DNA of 64,000 nucleotides from Mesorhizobium sp. J8 (GCF_016591715.1 NZ_AP024109.1:5456001-5520000); one strand, 5' to 3'. Counted from the first letter of the stretch, positions 29,212 through 38,297 are shown. Notes: generated by a model from the sequence alone, not told the origin. Program-made: numbers and translations.

Positions 29212-29649
29212 TCAAGGAAATGCCAGCGGCTCGGTTCTCCGGATCCGGGCCTCTTCGATCGCGCCCTCGAGCAAGGTCGTGTTGTGCTCCGGCGTCTCGC
29301 CAGGTTTCTCGAACGACACGTAGTTGACCACCACGGATGCCGCGTGCTCGGTCAGCGTCAGCTGGAAATAGACCGTCACGCCGCGCGGCCGCAGCTCCAG
29401 GTCGAGCACGATGCGCGGGCTGCCGCTCCAGTCGACATGCGCCTCCGCGCCATGGCCGAGCCGCAGCGTTCCCGGCCGGAAGTAAAGCTCGACCGCCGAA
29501 TCCACAAGGTCCGACAGGCAGGCGAGATGCTCGAGCCGGATGAAGGCGATATAGTCGGCAACGTCGATGAGCCTCAATTCGCCCACCACGGCCTCGATGG
29601 CGCTGGCGACGATCAGCTCGCGGGAATTGGCGTGGGGTTGCCGGTCCAT
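29212..29649 (-). CDS. Conserved flagellar-locus protein of unknown function
   Basis: A protein of 145 residues beginning MDRQPHANSRE, 17 bp downstream of the flhB stop and therefore the last gene of the motA-fliM-fliN-fliG-flhB operon. It has no signal peptide or membrane segment. The sequence mixes a helical N-terminal half (AVVGELRLIDVADYIAFIRLEHL) with a beta-rich C-terminal half (RPRGVTVYFQLTLTEHAASVVVNYVSF). A gene of similar size occurs between visR and flhB in Sinorhizobium, from memory. No domain is recognised; a role in motility is inferred only from its place. Confidence 0.72.
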   Translation of the reverse strand: MDRQPHANSRELIVASAIEAVVGELRLIDVADYIAFIRLEHLACLSDLVDSAVELYFRPGTLRLGHGAEAHVDWSGSPRIVLDLELRPRGVTVYFQLTLTEHAASVVVNYVSFEKPGETPEHNTTLLEGAIEEARIRRTEPLAFP

Positions 29650-29666
29650 GGATTAACGGCGTCCGT

Positions 29667-30749
29667 TCATTGGGTTGCTTTTCGCGGTGCCTTCTTCGAG
29701 TAGACGATCCGCACCAACTCGGCGACCGCCTGGTAGAATTGCGACGGGATCACGCTATCAACCGAAACTTGCTTGTACATGGAGCGCGCAAGCGCGACAT
29801 CCTCGAAGATCGGGATGTTGTTCTCCCTGGCGATCTCGCGGATCTTCAGCGCCACCAGATCCTGTCCCTTGGCCAGCACGATCGGCGCGGAATCCTCCTC
29901 GCGTACATACTTCAGCGCGATCGAATAGTGCGTCGGGTTGGCGATCACCAGCGTCGCCCGCGGCACGGCCGTCATCATACGTCTGCGCGCCCGGTCGCGC
30001 GCCAGCGAGCGCAGCCGCGATTTGACGATCGGATCGCCCTCCGACTGCTTCAACTCGTCCTTGACCTCCTGCTTGGTCATCCGAAGGTCGCGACGCCAGT
30101 GGAAGCGTGACCAGACGATGTCGGCCACCGCGATCAGCCCCATGACAAAGACGATCGCTGCAAGGATGTCGACGAAGATGCCGCGGATGACGAGGCCGAA
30201 CGAGATCGGGTTGGTGATCATGCCGGCGAGCAGCTTGCGATGATCTTCCGAGAGCGTGAAGCTCAGCACGGCGATGGCGAAGCCGAGCTTGGCCAGCGAC
30301 TTCAGGAACTCGACCCAGCCCTGCATGCCGAACATCCGGCTCCAGCCCTTGGCGATCGAGATGCGCGACAGCTGCGGTCTGATCCGTTCGCCGACGATCT
30401 GCGGCATGTTCTGGAAGACCGAGGCGCCGACGCCGGCGACCGTCAAGAGCACCAGCAGGCTGACGACGGCGCGGCCGATCTCAGTCATCACCTGCTTGTA
30501 GAGCGAGATGACGTCGGTCTCGGTATCCATCGGCCAGGCTTCCGGCTTTTCAAGGAAGGTCGACAGGAACATGCCGAGATCGACGATCGCGTCCTTGGCG
30601 TAGAAGACGGCGAAAACCAGTATGGCGAGGAAGGAGGCAAAGATCGCGGTCTCGCGCGAATGGGGCAGCTTGCCCTGTTCGATCGTGTCGCGGATCTTCT
30701 TTTCTGTGGCTTCCTCGGTTTTGGAATCCTTGTCGACCGCTTCAGCCAT
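29667..30749 (-). CDS. flhB: Flagellar type III export switch protein FlhB
   Basis: A protein of 360 residues. N-terminal KTEEATEKKIRDTIEQGKLPHSRE, four hydrophobic segments in residues 25-210, and the cytoplasmic domain carrying the autocleavage motif NPTH at 271-274 (IANPTHYSIAL). FlhB sits in the export gate and changes substrate class from rod/hook to filament after cleavage. Its genetic partners FlhA and FliR are not encoded in this window. It is transcribed after fliG. Confidence 0.97.
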   Translation of the reverse strand: MAEAVDKDSKTEEATEKKIRDTIEQGKLPHSRETAIFASFLAILVFAVFYAKDAIVDLGMFLSTFLEKPEAWPMDTETDVISLYKQVMTEIGRAVVSLLVLLTVAGVGASVFQNMPQIVGERIRPQLSRISIAKGWSRMFGMQGWVEFLKSLAKLGFAIAVLSFTLSEDHRKLLAGMITNPISFGLVIRGIFVDILAAIVFVMGLIAVADIVWSRFHWRRDLRMTKQEVKDELKQSEGDPIVKSRLRSLARDRARRRMMTAVPRATLVIANPTHYSIALKYVREEDSAPIVLAKGQDLVALKIREIARENNIPIFEDVALARSMYKQVSVDSVIPSQFYQAVAELVRIVYSKKAPRKATQ

Positions 30750-30773
30750 GGCGCTCTGACCGGGTGGTCATCG

Positions 30774-31793
30774 TCAGGCGGCTTCGGCGGTGGCCTGCAT
30801 CGAGGGCAGCTCGAAAGCTCCTTCGCGCGACAGCCGGATGGCGGCGACCGATATGCTCTTGCGCGCCGCCATGATGTCGGCAAGCGCAATGCCCTCCGAT
30901 CCCTGTCCGAGTTCGGATTCGATCATGCGGCGGGAGCGCGCGCCGATCGCCGACAGCGCCGCTTCAGCGAGTTCCGGCGGCGCGCCGCGCAGCGCCAGCG
31001 TGACGAGTTCGGTCGACAGCCCGTCGAACAGCAGGACGCGGGCTTTCTGCGGCAGCAGCGGGAGATCGTCGAAGGCGAACAGCCGCGCCTTGACGCCGGC
31101 GAGATCGGGCGTGCCGGCTTCCTCCAGGTCCTGCATGAGTTCGTCCAGTTCGGGCTTCGCCATTTCGTTGAGCATGCTGGCGACGCGCTCCTGGCCGGCC
31201 GTGGTGTCCCGACTGGCCTTCTGCGACAGCACGCTCACGCGCAGTTGGTTCTCGACGATCCTGGACGCCGCGTCCGGGACATTGGCCATCGTCACCATGC
31301 GCTTGATGATCTGGCTGCGCAGCGGCTTTTCCATCGTCAGCAGCACGTTAGCGGCTGTCTGCGGCGCAAGCTTCGACAGCACCATGGCCGATGTCTGCGG
31401 ATGCTCGCCGGCAAGGAAGCTGCCGAGCCGCGACGGCTCGAGCTTCTCGAGGTCCGGCCATATCGGCGGCGGCCCTTCCACGACCGGCTGGAATTTCTTC
31501 TCGCCCATGATGGCGCTCATCTCCTCGGGCGACAGCGATTCGTTCAGGATCGTGTCCATCCGGTCGGCTGAATCGAGCAGGCCCGCGCCCTCGGTGAATT
31601 CGGCTTCGAACTCGGCGACGATGCGCTCCAGGTCGGCCTGCGGAATGGTGCGCAGGAGACGCGCGCCCTCGATCAGCGCCTTCAGCTCGTCCTGCTTGAA
31701 GAATTTGAGCAGGCGGCTGGCCGCGGGCTTGCCCATGGCCACCAGTATGGCTGCCGCCTTTTGCGGACGTGTCAGCGCCAATGCCGTCGTCAT
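30774..31793 (-). CDS. fliG: Flagellar motor switch protein FliG
   Basis: A protein of 339 residues. N-terminal domain LTRPQKAAAILVAMGKPAASRLLKFF, a middle domain with the diagnostic GEHPQTSAMVLSKLAP at about residue 140, and a C-terminal domain containing the torque-helix region with charged residues (FAFDDLPLLPQKARVLLFDGL). It sits at the top of the C-ring, binding FliF and meeting the MotA stator. Part of the minus-strand C-ring operon. Confidence 0.96.
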   Translation of the reverse strand: MTTALALTRPQKAAAILVAMGKPAASRLLKFFKQDELKALIEGARLLRTIPQADLERIVAEFEAEFTEGAGLLDSADRMDTILNESLSPEEMSAIMGEKKFQPVVEGPPPIWPDLEKLEPSRLGSFLAGEHPQTSAMVLSKLAPQTAANVLLTMEKPLRSQIIKRMVTMANVPDAASRIVENQLRVSVLSQKASRDTTAGQERVASMLNEMAKPELDELMQDLEEAGTPDLAGVKARLFAFDDLPLLPQKARVLLFDGLSTELVTLALRGAPPELAEAALSAIGARSRRMIESELGQGSEGIALADIMAARKSISVAAIRLSREGAFELPSMQATAEAA

Positions 31794-31836
31794 GCGCGTT
31801 GCCCTTGCTGCCGATTGATCCGCCCGCCGGTCATTA

Positions 31837-32217
31837 TCAGGCGCTCTTCGTCGCGGCGATGATCTCGGTCAGCCGGATGCCGAAGCGCGTCGGATCGCTT
31901 TCCAGCACCGTGATCTCGCCGCGGGCGATCTTGCGGCCGTTGACCACGACGTCGACCGGCTCGCCGATACGGCGATTGAGCGCAACCGTGGAGCCCTTCT
32001 GCAGCGCCATCAGCTCCGAGACCGGCATCTCCGTGCTGCCGAGGATGATCTGCACATCGACCGGAATGGTCATGATGATGGAAGAATTGGCGCCCGACCG
32101 AAGGGCGGCGTCCGGGCGCTTTTCCTCTTCCCGCAGCACGCCCCGCAATTCCTCGATGGCGCGGTCGAGCTGCTCGTCGGGCTGATCGGGGTCGGCTTCC
32201 GCCTTGGTTTTTGCCAT
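31837..32217 (-). CDS. fliN: Flagellar motor switch protein FliN
   Basis: A protein of 126 residues with an acidic, helical N-terminus ([19 protein letters not shown]) and a SpoA domain of about 75 residues ([20 protein letters not shown], then [22 protein letters not shown]). It forms the lower rim of the C-ring and helps localise export substrates. It lies between fliM and fliG in the operon. Confidence 0.96.
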   Translation of the reverse strand: MAKTKAEADPDQPDEQLDRAIEELRGVLREEEKRPDAALRSGANSSIIMTIPVDVQIILGSTEMPVSELMALQKGSTVALNRRIGEPVDVVVNGRKIARGEITVLESDPTRFGIRLTEIIAATKSA

Positions 32218-32247
32218 CTGTCGTCTCCATGAATCCCGCGGCTGGCT

Positions 32248-33177
32248 TCAGCCCGGAAGCAGTCCGTCGATGAAATCCTGCCCGGCATCATGCGGATGGC
32301 TGATGCGGACGGTGTAGTTCTGCCCCAACTTGCCGAACTCGCAGACAAACAGTGTTCTGTCGCGGGCGCTGAGCCTGGCGTTGAGCTGGGCGTTTTCCTC
32401 CAATTCGATCACCTGGCCGGACTCGAACGCCGCGAGGTCGCCGAGCGTCAGCCGGGCGAGAGGCATAGTCGCTTCCAACCGGACGGTCGAGCGCATCACC
32501 TCCTCGGAGAAGCGAGCCCGCCAGTCGGTCTCGCCATGCTCGCCCGCGGCGGCGTCGCCGCTGCGCGAGGTAAGCAGCAGGCGCTGCGGGATCGTCACCG
32601 TGAGCGTGCCGCTGTCCGACGGCGTCGACAGGCCATAGACGATGCGCACGGCGGCACCATCGCGCAACACGCGCCGCCTCGCCTCGTTGCCGGACATTGC
32701 TTTCGGCACGGGCAGGCGCAGGTCAAGCGAACGTTTGCCGGATCCGTTGAGAGCCGCCGCGACCTCCTGGAACACGGTGGTCGCCACGTCGGCTTCGATC
32801 TGCGACAGGTCGCGCTCGATCGGCGCCACCGGCTGGTCGGGATCGCCGCCGAACAGCGCGCTCACCATGACGGCGACCGCCTGCGCATCCATCACCAGCG
32901 TCATGGCGTCGGCCGAGGTCGGCGAGGACACGACGGTCAGCGCGAAGGCATCGCCGGCGCGTGAACGCGCCTCGGGGACGCGGCCGACCTCCACCGCTTG
33001 CAGATCGACGGTCACCGGCGCGCCGAGCTCCGCGGCAAGCGCCTTCTGCAGCAACGGCAGCGCCCGTTCGGCCATGCCGCGGCCGGCGCCGATCACCTGC
33101 GCCGCCTCGCCGCTGTCGCCGACGAGCCGCTCGATGATCAAGGCCCGCGTTTCTGACGGACTGGCCGGACTGGTCAT
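32248..33177 (-). CDS. fliM: Flagellar motor switch protein FliM
   Basis: A protein of 309 residues with a CheC-like middle domain (VMDAQAVAVMVSALFGGDPDQP) and a C-terminal SpoA domain (LARLTLGDLAAFESGQVIEL). The N-terminal EIDALL-type CheY-binding peptide typical of enteric FliM is not present; the first residues read MTSPASPSETRALIIERLVG. Divergent N-termini are common in rhizobia, whose motors vary speed instead of switching direction. The gene is second in the motA operon. Confidence 0.93.
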   Translation of the reverse strand: MTSPASPSETRALIIERLVGDSGEAAQVIGAGRGMAERALPLLQKALAAELGAPVTVDLQAVEVGRVPEARSRAGDAFALTVVSSPTSADAMTLVMDAQAVAVMVSALFGGDPDQPVAPIERDLSQIEADVATTVFQEVAAALNGSGKRSLDLRLPVPKAMSGNEARRRVLRDGAAVRIVYGLSTPSDSGTLTVTIPQRLLLTSRSGDAAAGEHGETDWRARFSEEVMRSTVRLEATMPLARLTLGDLAAFESGQVIELEENAQLNARLSARDRTLFVCEFGKLGQNYTVRISHPHDAGQDFIDGLLPG

Positions 33178-33211
33178 GACGGCAGGCGGCCCTGTCTCGA
33201 ATGCTGCATGC

Positions 33212-34087
33212 TCAGGCCGCCTTCTTCTCGGCGACGCCGGCGCTCATGGTGCTCTGCTCCACCGCATCGATCGTAGGACGCTCGTAGGAGGATATGGTCT
33301 TGCGACCGAATTCGATCGCGACCTGCGGCAGGGCGCCGTTCATATACGCAAGCAGCGTCTGCTTAACGATGATGTAGAGGCGGTTCTTCTTTTCGCGCAC
33401 CGTCTTGATCTTGGTGGCTACCGGACCGACCACCGCGTAGGACAGGAAGATGCCGAGGAAGGTTCCGACGAGCGCCGCGCCGATCAGGCCGCCCAGGATT
33501 TCCGGCGACTGGTCCAGCGCGCCCATCGCCTTCACCACGCCAAGCACGGCTGCCACGATGCCCAGCGCCGGCAGGCCGTCGCCGACCGCGACCATCGCGT
33601 GGTAGGCCTTCAGCTTGTCTGCGCGGATCGTCTGGATCTCTTCGTCCATCAGCGCTTCGATTTCATGCGAGCGGGCATTGCCGATGATGATGATGCGGCA
33701 GTAGTCGCAGATGAAGTTCGTCAGGTCATGGTTCTTGAGCACGGTTGGGAAGGCCTGGAAGATGGCCGACTCTTCCGGATTGTCGATATGGGCCTCGACC
33801 TCGCTGCGCGACTTCGAGCGCAGTTCGCGCATCAGGCTGTGCAAGACGCCCAGCGTCTCGAGATAGTCGCGCTCCTTCGGCACCGCCTGCTTGAAGGCTT
33901 CGAGGATGCCCTTGCCGGTGTCCTTGACCGTCTTCATCGGGTTGGCGACGAGGAAGGTGCCGAGCGCGGCGCCGCAGATGACCACCGCTTCCCACGGCTG
34001 CAGCAACACATGCAGATGCCCGCCCATGGCCATGAAGCCGCCGAGAACACAGCCGAGCGTCACCACAAGTCCGATCAGAATGCCCAC
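33212..34087 (-). CDS. motA: Flagellar motor stator protein MotA
   Basis: A protein of 291 residues starting at GTG 34087 with AAGGA upstream. Four membrane segments: [18 protein letters not shown], a second near residue 30, and the pair around [17 protein letters not shown] and [20 protein letters not shown]. The cytoplasmic loop between spans 2 and 3 has the charged residues that face FliG ([20 protein letters not shown]). MotA and MotB form the proton-conducting stator. It opens the operon motA-fliM-fliN-fliG-flhB and faces the divergent DUF1217 gene. Confidence 0.96.
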   Translation of the reverse strand: MGILIGLVVTLGCVLGGFMAMGGHLHVLLQPWEAVVICGAALGTFLVANPMKTVKDTGKGILEAFKQAVPKERDYLETLGVLHSLMRELRSKSRSEVEAHIDNPEESAIFQAFPTVLKNHDLTNFICDYCRIIIIGNARSHEIEALMDEEIQTIRADKLKAYHAMVAVGDGLPALGIVAAVLGVVKAMGALDQSPEILGGLIGAALVGTFLGIFLSYAVVGPVATKIKTVREKKNRLYIIVKQTLLAYMNGALPQVAIEFGRKTISSYERPTIDAVEQSTMSAGVAEKKAA

Positions 34088-34124
34088 GACAGGTCCTTCC
34101 GCATGTCACGTCGTGGAATAGGGA

Positions 34125-34151
34125 TAGTCTGCGTGCCTTGTGTGAGGCTTG
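34125..34151 (-). promoter_or_regulatory. Two-half-site flagellar promoter upstream of motA
   Basis: On the minus strand CAAG (34151-34148), seven bases, CAAG (34140-34137), ten bases, then TATCC with TA at 34126-34125. The second half-site is 50 nt before the motA start. Same geometry as four other flagellar promoters in this window. Confidence 0.62.
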
Positions 34152-34173
34152 AATCGAAGGCGGCGAACGCGAT

Positions 34174-34200
34174 TCAGCTTCGCGCAAGGAAGTGACGCTA
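34174..34200 (+). promoter_or_regulatory. Two-half-site flagellar promoter upstream of the DUF1217 gene
   Basis: TCAG (34174-34177), seven bases, CAAG (34185-34188), ten bases, then TATTG with TA at 34199-34200. The second half-site is 49 nt before the TTG start at 34237. It is divergent from the motA promoter, with their outer half-sites 22 bp apart. Confidence 0.62.
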
Positions 34201-34236
34201 TTGTGCGAGGGATAGCTTCGGCCGGAGGCATGCCCT

Positions 34237-35358
34237 TTGCTCAGTACCTACACCAACTACCAGTTGATCGCCAGAGACATCCCCAAGTCTATCACCCGCA
34301 TCGAGCAGCAGCCGACGGTCGATCGCGACACCCAATACTATCTGGCCAACATCACCAAGGTGAAATCGATCGACGATTTCGTCAACAACGACCGCCTGTT
34401 CAAATATGCCATGAAGGCCTACGGACTGGAGGACATGGACTACGCCAAGGCCTTCATGGTCAAGGCACTGAAGGAAGGCGTCTCGGACCCCGACAGCTTC
34501 GCCAACAAACTGACCGACAAGCGCTACGCCCAGTTCGTCGCTGCCTTCAACTTCGCGGCCGATGGCGCCGATGCGACGGTCTACAACCCGACACAGCAGC
34601 AGGTTACGGCGAACTACGCCACACAGGCAGAGATCGCGGGTCTTGATCCGGATTCGGACTATGTGAAAGGCGAGACGACCTACTATCTCGCCAACATCAC
34701 CAAGGTGAAGTCGATCGACGACCTGATGTCGAACGACCGGCTCTACACCTACGCGCTGGCCGCGTTCGGCCTGGATTCGGCCACCGAGGACAAGGATCTG
34801 ATCAAGTCCGTCCTCCAAGGCGGCGTGAAGGATCCCGATAGCGTCGCCAACAAGCAGACCAACAAGGCCTATGCCGGGCTCGCCGCCGCTTTCAACTTTG
34901 CGCAGTACGGCGATACGACCACCACCCGCGTTGCGGCGCAGCAGCCGACGGTCGACATGTATCTGCGCCAGACATTGGAGGAGGACGCCGGCCAGACCAA
35001 TGAAGGCGTGCGGCTGGCGCTCTATTTCCAGCGCAAGGCGCCCGACATCACCAACTGGTACGACGTGCTCGCCGACACCGCTTTGGCCAGCGTGGTGCGC
35101 ACCGCGCTCGGACTGCCCGATTCCTTCGCCACCGCCGACATCGACAAGCAGGCGCAGCTCTTCGAGCAGAAGCTCGACATCAAGGACTTCACCGATCCCG
35201 AGAAGCTAGGCAAGTTCCTGACCCGCTTCACCAGCATGTACGAGATCGCCCACCCCACCTCGACGGCGGTGACTTCGGTCAGCGTGCTCTTCGCGCAGCC
35301 GACCACCATAGGCATCTCCACCGATCTGATGATGGCCATGCAGCAGTTGAAGTTCTGA
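34237..35358 (+). CDS. DUF1217 flagellar-locus protein with internal repeats
   Basis: A protein of 373 residues beginning at TTG 34237, chosen because GGAGG (34224-34228) lies eight bases before it and no ATG is near. Residues 32-110 and 147-225 are a clear tandem duplication: both contain YYLANITKVKSIDD followed by a helical block ending in AAFNFA. A third, degenerate unit runs from about residue 255 to 330. The DUF1217 family is found beside flgF in rhizobial flagellar clusters; its function is not established. No signal peptide or membrane segment. The repeat structure suggests an elongated helical scaffold or export chaperone. Confidence 0.87.
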   Translation: MLSTYTNYQLIARDIPKSITRIEQQPTVDRDTQYYLANITKVKSIDDFVNNDRLFKYAMKAYGLEDMDYAKAFMVKALKEGVSDPDSFANKLTDKRYAQFVAAFNFAADGADATVYNPTQQQVTANYATQAEIAGLDPDSDYVKGETTYYLANITKVKSIDDLMSNDRLYTYALAAFGLDSATEDKDLIKSVLQGGVKDPDSVANKQTNKAYAGLAAAFNFAQYGDTTTTRVAAQQPTVDMYLRQTLEEDAGQTNEGVRLALYFQRKAPDITNWYDVLADTALASVVRTALGLPDSFATADIDKQAQLFEQKLDIKDFTDPEKLGKFLTRFTSMYEIAHPTSTAVTSVSVLFAQPTTIGISTDLMMAMQQLKF

Positions 35359-35365
35359 GAAGATC

Positions 35366-36088
35366 ATGCAGGACAGCCTCTACGTCGCCCTTTCCTCTCA
35401 GATCGCGCTCGAGCGTCGTCTCGACACCATCGCCGACAACGTCGCCAACGCCTCGACCATCGGCTTTCGCGCCACCGGCGTGAAGTTCGAGGACGTGGTC
35501 TCGGGCACCGGGCCGAAATCGGTCTCCTTCGCCTCCTCCGGCAAGACTTATCTTTCCGGCGCGCATGGCGCGCTGACCGAAACCGGCAACCCGTTCGATT
35601 TCGCCATCCAGGGCGACGCTTGGTTCGCCATCGAGACGCCAGCCGGCACGGTGATGACGCGTGACGGCCGCTTCTCCATGAATGACAGCGGGGAATTGAT
35701 GTCGATCGAAGGCTATCCGGTGCTGGATAGCGGCGGCGCTCCCATCCAGCTCGATCCCCGCAACGGCCCGCCCAAGGCAGGCGCCGATGGCTCGCTCAGG
35801 CAGAACGACCAGCTGGTCGGCGCCATCGGCCTCTACAATTTCGATCCCGGCGAGAATTTCGTCCGCTACGGCAATTCGGGCATCGTGCCGGCGCGCACGC
35901 CCGAGCCCGTCACCGATCGTTCGGACGTCGGTGTCGCACAAGGGTTCCTGGAGGAATCGAACGTCAACCCGGTTCTGGAAATGACCCGGCTGATCCAGGT
36001 GCAGCGCGCTTTCGAGAACACGGCGGCGCTGATGCGGCAGACCGATTCCTCCACCGACGACGCGATCAAGACGCTCGGCTCGAAGTGA
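35366..36088 (+). CDS. flgF: Flagellar proximal rod protein FlgF
   Basis: A protein of 240 residues with the rod-family N-terminus (SSQIALERRLDTIADNVANAST) and C-terminal helix (NPVLEMTRLIQVQRAFENTAALM). The central part, GDAWFAIETPAGTVMTRDGRFSM, is typical of FlgF. Exported by the type III system into the periplasm, where it joins the rod with FlgB, FlgC and FlgG. It follows the DUF1217 gene by 7 bp and precedes fliI. Confidence 0.95.
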   Translation: MQDSLYVALSSQIALERRLDTIADNVANASTIGFRATGVKFEDVVSGTGPKSVSFASSGKTYLSGAHGALTETGNPFDFAIQGDAWFAIETPAGTVMTRDGRFSMNDSGELMSIEGYPVLDSGGAPIQLDPRNGPPKAGADGSLRQNDQLVGAIGLYNFDPGENFVRYGNSGIVPARTPEPVTDRSDVGVAQGFLEESNVNPVLEMTRLIQVQRAFENTAALMRQTDSSTDDAIKTLGSK

Positions 36089-36092
36089 CGGC

Positions 36093-37499
36093 ATGACGAC
36101 CGGCTCGTCCCTGTTGCGCGCTTCCGAGAGCCCGGCGGACACCGGGCGGACCGACAGGCTGGCCGCGCTCGAACGTGTCTGGCGGCGGTTCGATGATCCG
36201 CAGGCGCTGCTTGCGCGCGGCGGCCGCATCGCCGAGATATCGCCGACACATTACAAGGTCCGCGGCCTGTCCGGGATTGCTAGGCTGGGCGACATCGTCG
36301 AGCAGCGCGGCAAGGCCGGCGCGCGACGCGGCGAGATCGTCAAGATCGCCAGCGACGAGGTGGTGGTCGCGCCCTTCGAGCGCAGCGCCGATGCCGGCAT
36401 CGGCGACGCCGTCTTTCGCCGCGGCCCTCTCGCGGTCACGCCGCATGTCTCCTGGCGCGGCCGCGCCCTCGACGCCTTGACCCGCGTCATCGACGGCGGC
36501 CCGCCGCTGATCAGGCCGAATACGGCGGATGCAGTGCATGGTGCGACACCCGGCGCCCTGGCGCGCCAGCGCGTCGGCACCGGCTTCCTGACCGGCGTCA
36601 GGGTGATCGACATCTTCACCCCGCTCTGCTTCGGCCAGCGACTCGGCATTTTCGCCGGTTCCGGCGTCGGCAAGTCGACGCTGCTTGCCATGCTCGCCGG
36701 CGCCGAGGCCTTCGATACGGTGGTCGTGGCGCTGATCGGCGAGCGCGGTCGCGAGGTGCGCGAATTCCTCGAGGACACGATCGGCGCCGAGAGCATGGCC
36801 AAGACCGTCGCCGTCGTCGCCACCAGCGACGAAAGCGCCATGATGCGCCGGCGCGCGCCCGACACCGCCATGTGCGTGGCCGAGCATTTCCGCGACCAGG
36901 GTCATCGCGTGCTCCTGGTGCTGGATTCCATCACCCGTTTCGCGCATGCGCTGCGCGAGGTGGCGACCGGAACGGGCGAGCCGCCGGTCGCGCGCGGCTA
37001 TCCGGCCTCGGTCTTCACCGACCTGCCGAAGCTCCTCGAACGCGCTGGTCCGGGGGTTGAGGGCAAGGGATCGATTACCGCCATCATTTCGGTGCTGGTC
37101 GACGGCGACGACCATAATGATCCCGTCGCCGATTCGGTGCGCGGCATCCTCGACGGCCACGTCGTGCTCGACCGCTCGCTTGCCGAGCAGGGCCGTTATC
37201 CGCCGGTCAATCCGCTGTCGTCGATCTCGCGCCTTGCCGACAAGGCCTGGAGCCCCGAGCAGCGCATGCTCGTGACAAGGCTGAAATCGATGATCGCGCG
37301 TTTCGAGGATACGCGCGACATCCGTCTTTTGGGCGCCTACCAGAGCGGCGCCGACGCCGAGCTCGACAATGCGGTGCGCCAGGTGCCGCTGATCTACGAG
37401 GCGCTCACGCAATCGCCGAGGGACCGCGCATCCGCCGATCCGTTCGCCGACCTCGCCCGCCATCTCAAGGGGAAGCTGAATGGCGATCAAGGAGACTGA
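36093..37499 (+). CDS. fliI: Flagellum-specific ATPase FliI
   Basis: A protein of 468 residues. The Walker A motif GSGVGKST is at 189-196, and the Walker B strand is RVLLVLDSITRFAHALREV. The DUF-like N-terminus and the F1-ATPase-beta core are complete. FliI powers and orders substrate entry with FliH, whose gene is at 49093. Its last 20 nt overlap the next gene. Confidence 0.97.
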   Translation: MTTGSSLLRASESPADTGRTDRLAALERVWRRFDDPQALLARGGRIAEISPTHYKVRGLSGIARLGDIVEQRGKAGARRGEIVKIASDEVVVAPFERSADAGIGDAVFRRGPLAVTPHVSWRGRALDALTRVIDGGPPLIRPNTADAVHGATPGALARQRVGTGFLTGVRVIDIFTPLCFGQRLGIFAGSGVGKSTLLAMLAGAEAFDTVVVALIGERGREVREFLEDTIGAESMAKTVAVVATSDESAMMRRRAPDTAMCVAEHFRDQGHRVLLVLDSITRFAHALREVATGTGEPPVARGYPASVFTDLPKLLERAGPGVEGKGSITAIISVLVDGDDHNDPVADSVRGILDGHVVLDRSLAEQGRYPPVNPLSSISRLADKAWSPEQRMLVTRLKSMIARFEDTRDIRLLGAYQSGADAELDNAVRQVPLIYEALTQSPRDRASADPFADLARHLKGKLNGDQGD

Positions 37500-38268
37500 G
37501 CTCCAATATACCGAGCGCATGCTGCGCGACATGCTTGCCGAGGCCGAGGCGGCGGAGCGGGCCGAAGCCAACGCGGCAAGAACCGCTAGGGACAGGGCCG
37601 CGCATGCCAAGACACGGAAAACAGCAGCTCTCCTGACCAGAGCCGACAGGCCGCATCCGCCGCGGACATCCGCCGTCGGGACCGCCGACGTCGCGCAGGC
37701 CAGCCGCGATTCCGTGCTCGACGGGCTTTTTCCCCGCACCGAGTGGCCGCAGCCGCCGAAAGCCCAGTTCCCGCGCCTGGCAGACAGGAGCGCCGACCGC
37801 CGCACAGATTTCGTCATTGCCGCGCTCGGCATCACGCTCGGCCTGATCTGCGCGTTGTTTCCCTGGTACATCTTCCTCAACCAGGAGCAGTTCGGCGTTC
37901 AGACGATCAAGTTCGGCGGCAGCGGCAGCAATGCCGGACGCAAGGGCGGCGGCATCGTGGCCGAACGCAGCGGGCCGCTGACGGCCAAGGACGTCCCCAA
38001 TACCGATATCGACCTCTTTGCCACCGGAACGGTCGAGGACGACCCCGCGCCACCGCCCGCCGACCAGCCCTTCCCTGCCGCCGTCTCGGAATTCAAGATG
38101 GTGCATGTCGCCAACGGCCGCGCCATGATCGAGGACGATACCGGTCTGTGGCTGGTCCAGCGCGGCTCGGTGCTGCCCGATTCCAGCCGCGTCGCCGCGA
38201 TCGAGCAGCGCGGCGGCAAATGGGTGATCGTCACCAGCACCGACAAGGTGATCCCGCTCTCGAAATAG
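37480..38268 (+). CDS. Flagellar-locus single-span membrane protein of unknown function
   Basis: A protein of 262 residues whose start overlaps fliI by 20 nt. Residues 1-60 are a charged coiled-coil-like helix (RMLRDMLAEAEAAERAEANA), residues about 110-133 are a membrane span (FVIAALGITLGLICALFPWY), then a flexible region rich in Gly and Pro, and a C-terminal SH3-like beta domain from about residue 205 (MVHVANGRAMIEDDTGLWLV). The position after fliI is that of fliJ in other bacteria, but the membrane span argues against FliJ. A similar gene follows fliI in Sinorhizobium, from memory. Function unknown. Confidence 0.75.
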   Translation: MAIKETELQYTERMLRDMLAEAEAAERAEANAARTARDRAAHAKTRKTAALLTRADRPHPPRTSAVGTADVAQASRDSVLDGLFPRTEWPQPPKAQFPRLADRSADRRTDFVIAALGITLGLICALFPWYIFLNQEQFGVQTIKFGGSGSNAGRKGGGIVAERSGPLTAKDVPNTDIDLFATGTVEDDPAPPPADQPFPAAVSEFKMVHVANGRAMIEDDTGLWLVQRGSVLPDSSRVAAIEQRGGKWVIVTSTDKVIPLSK

Positions 38269-38297
38269 TTAAGCCGGGCCATGTGGCCCGCCCCGCG

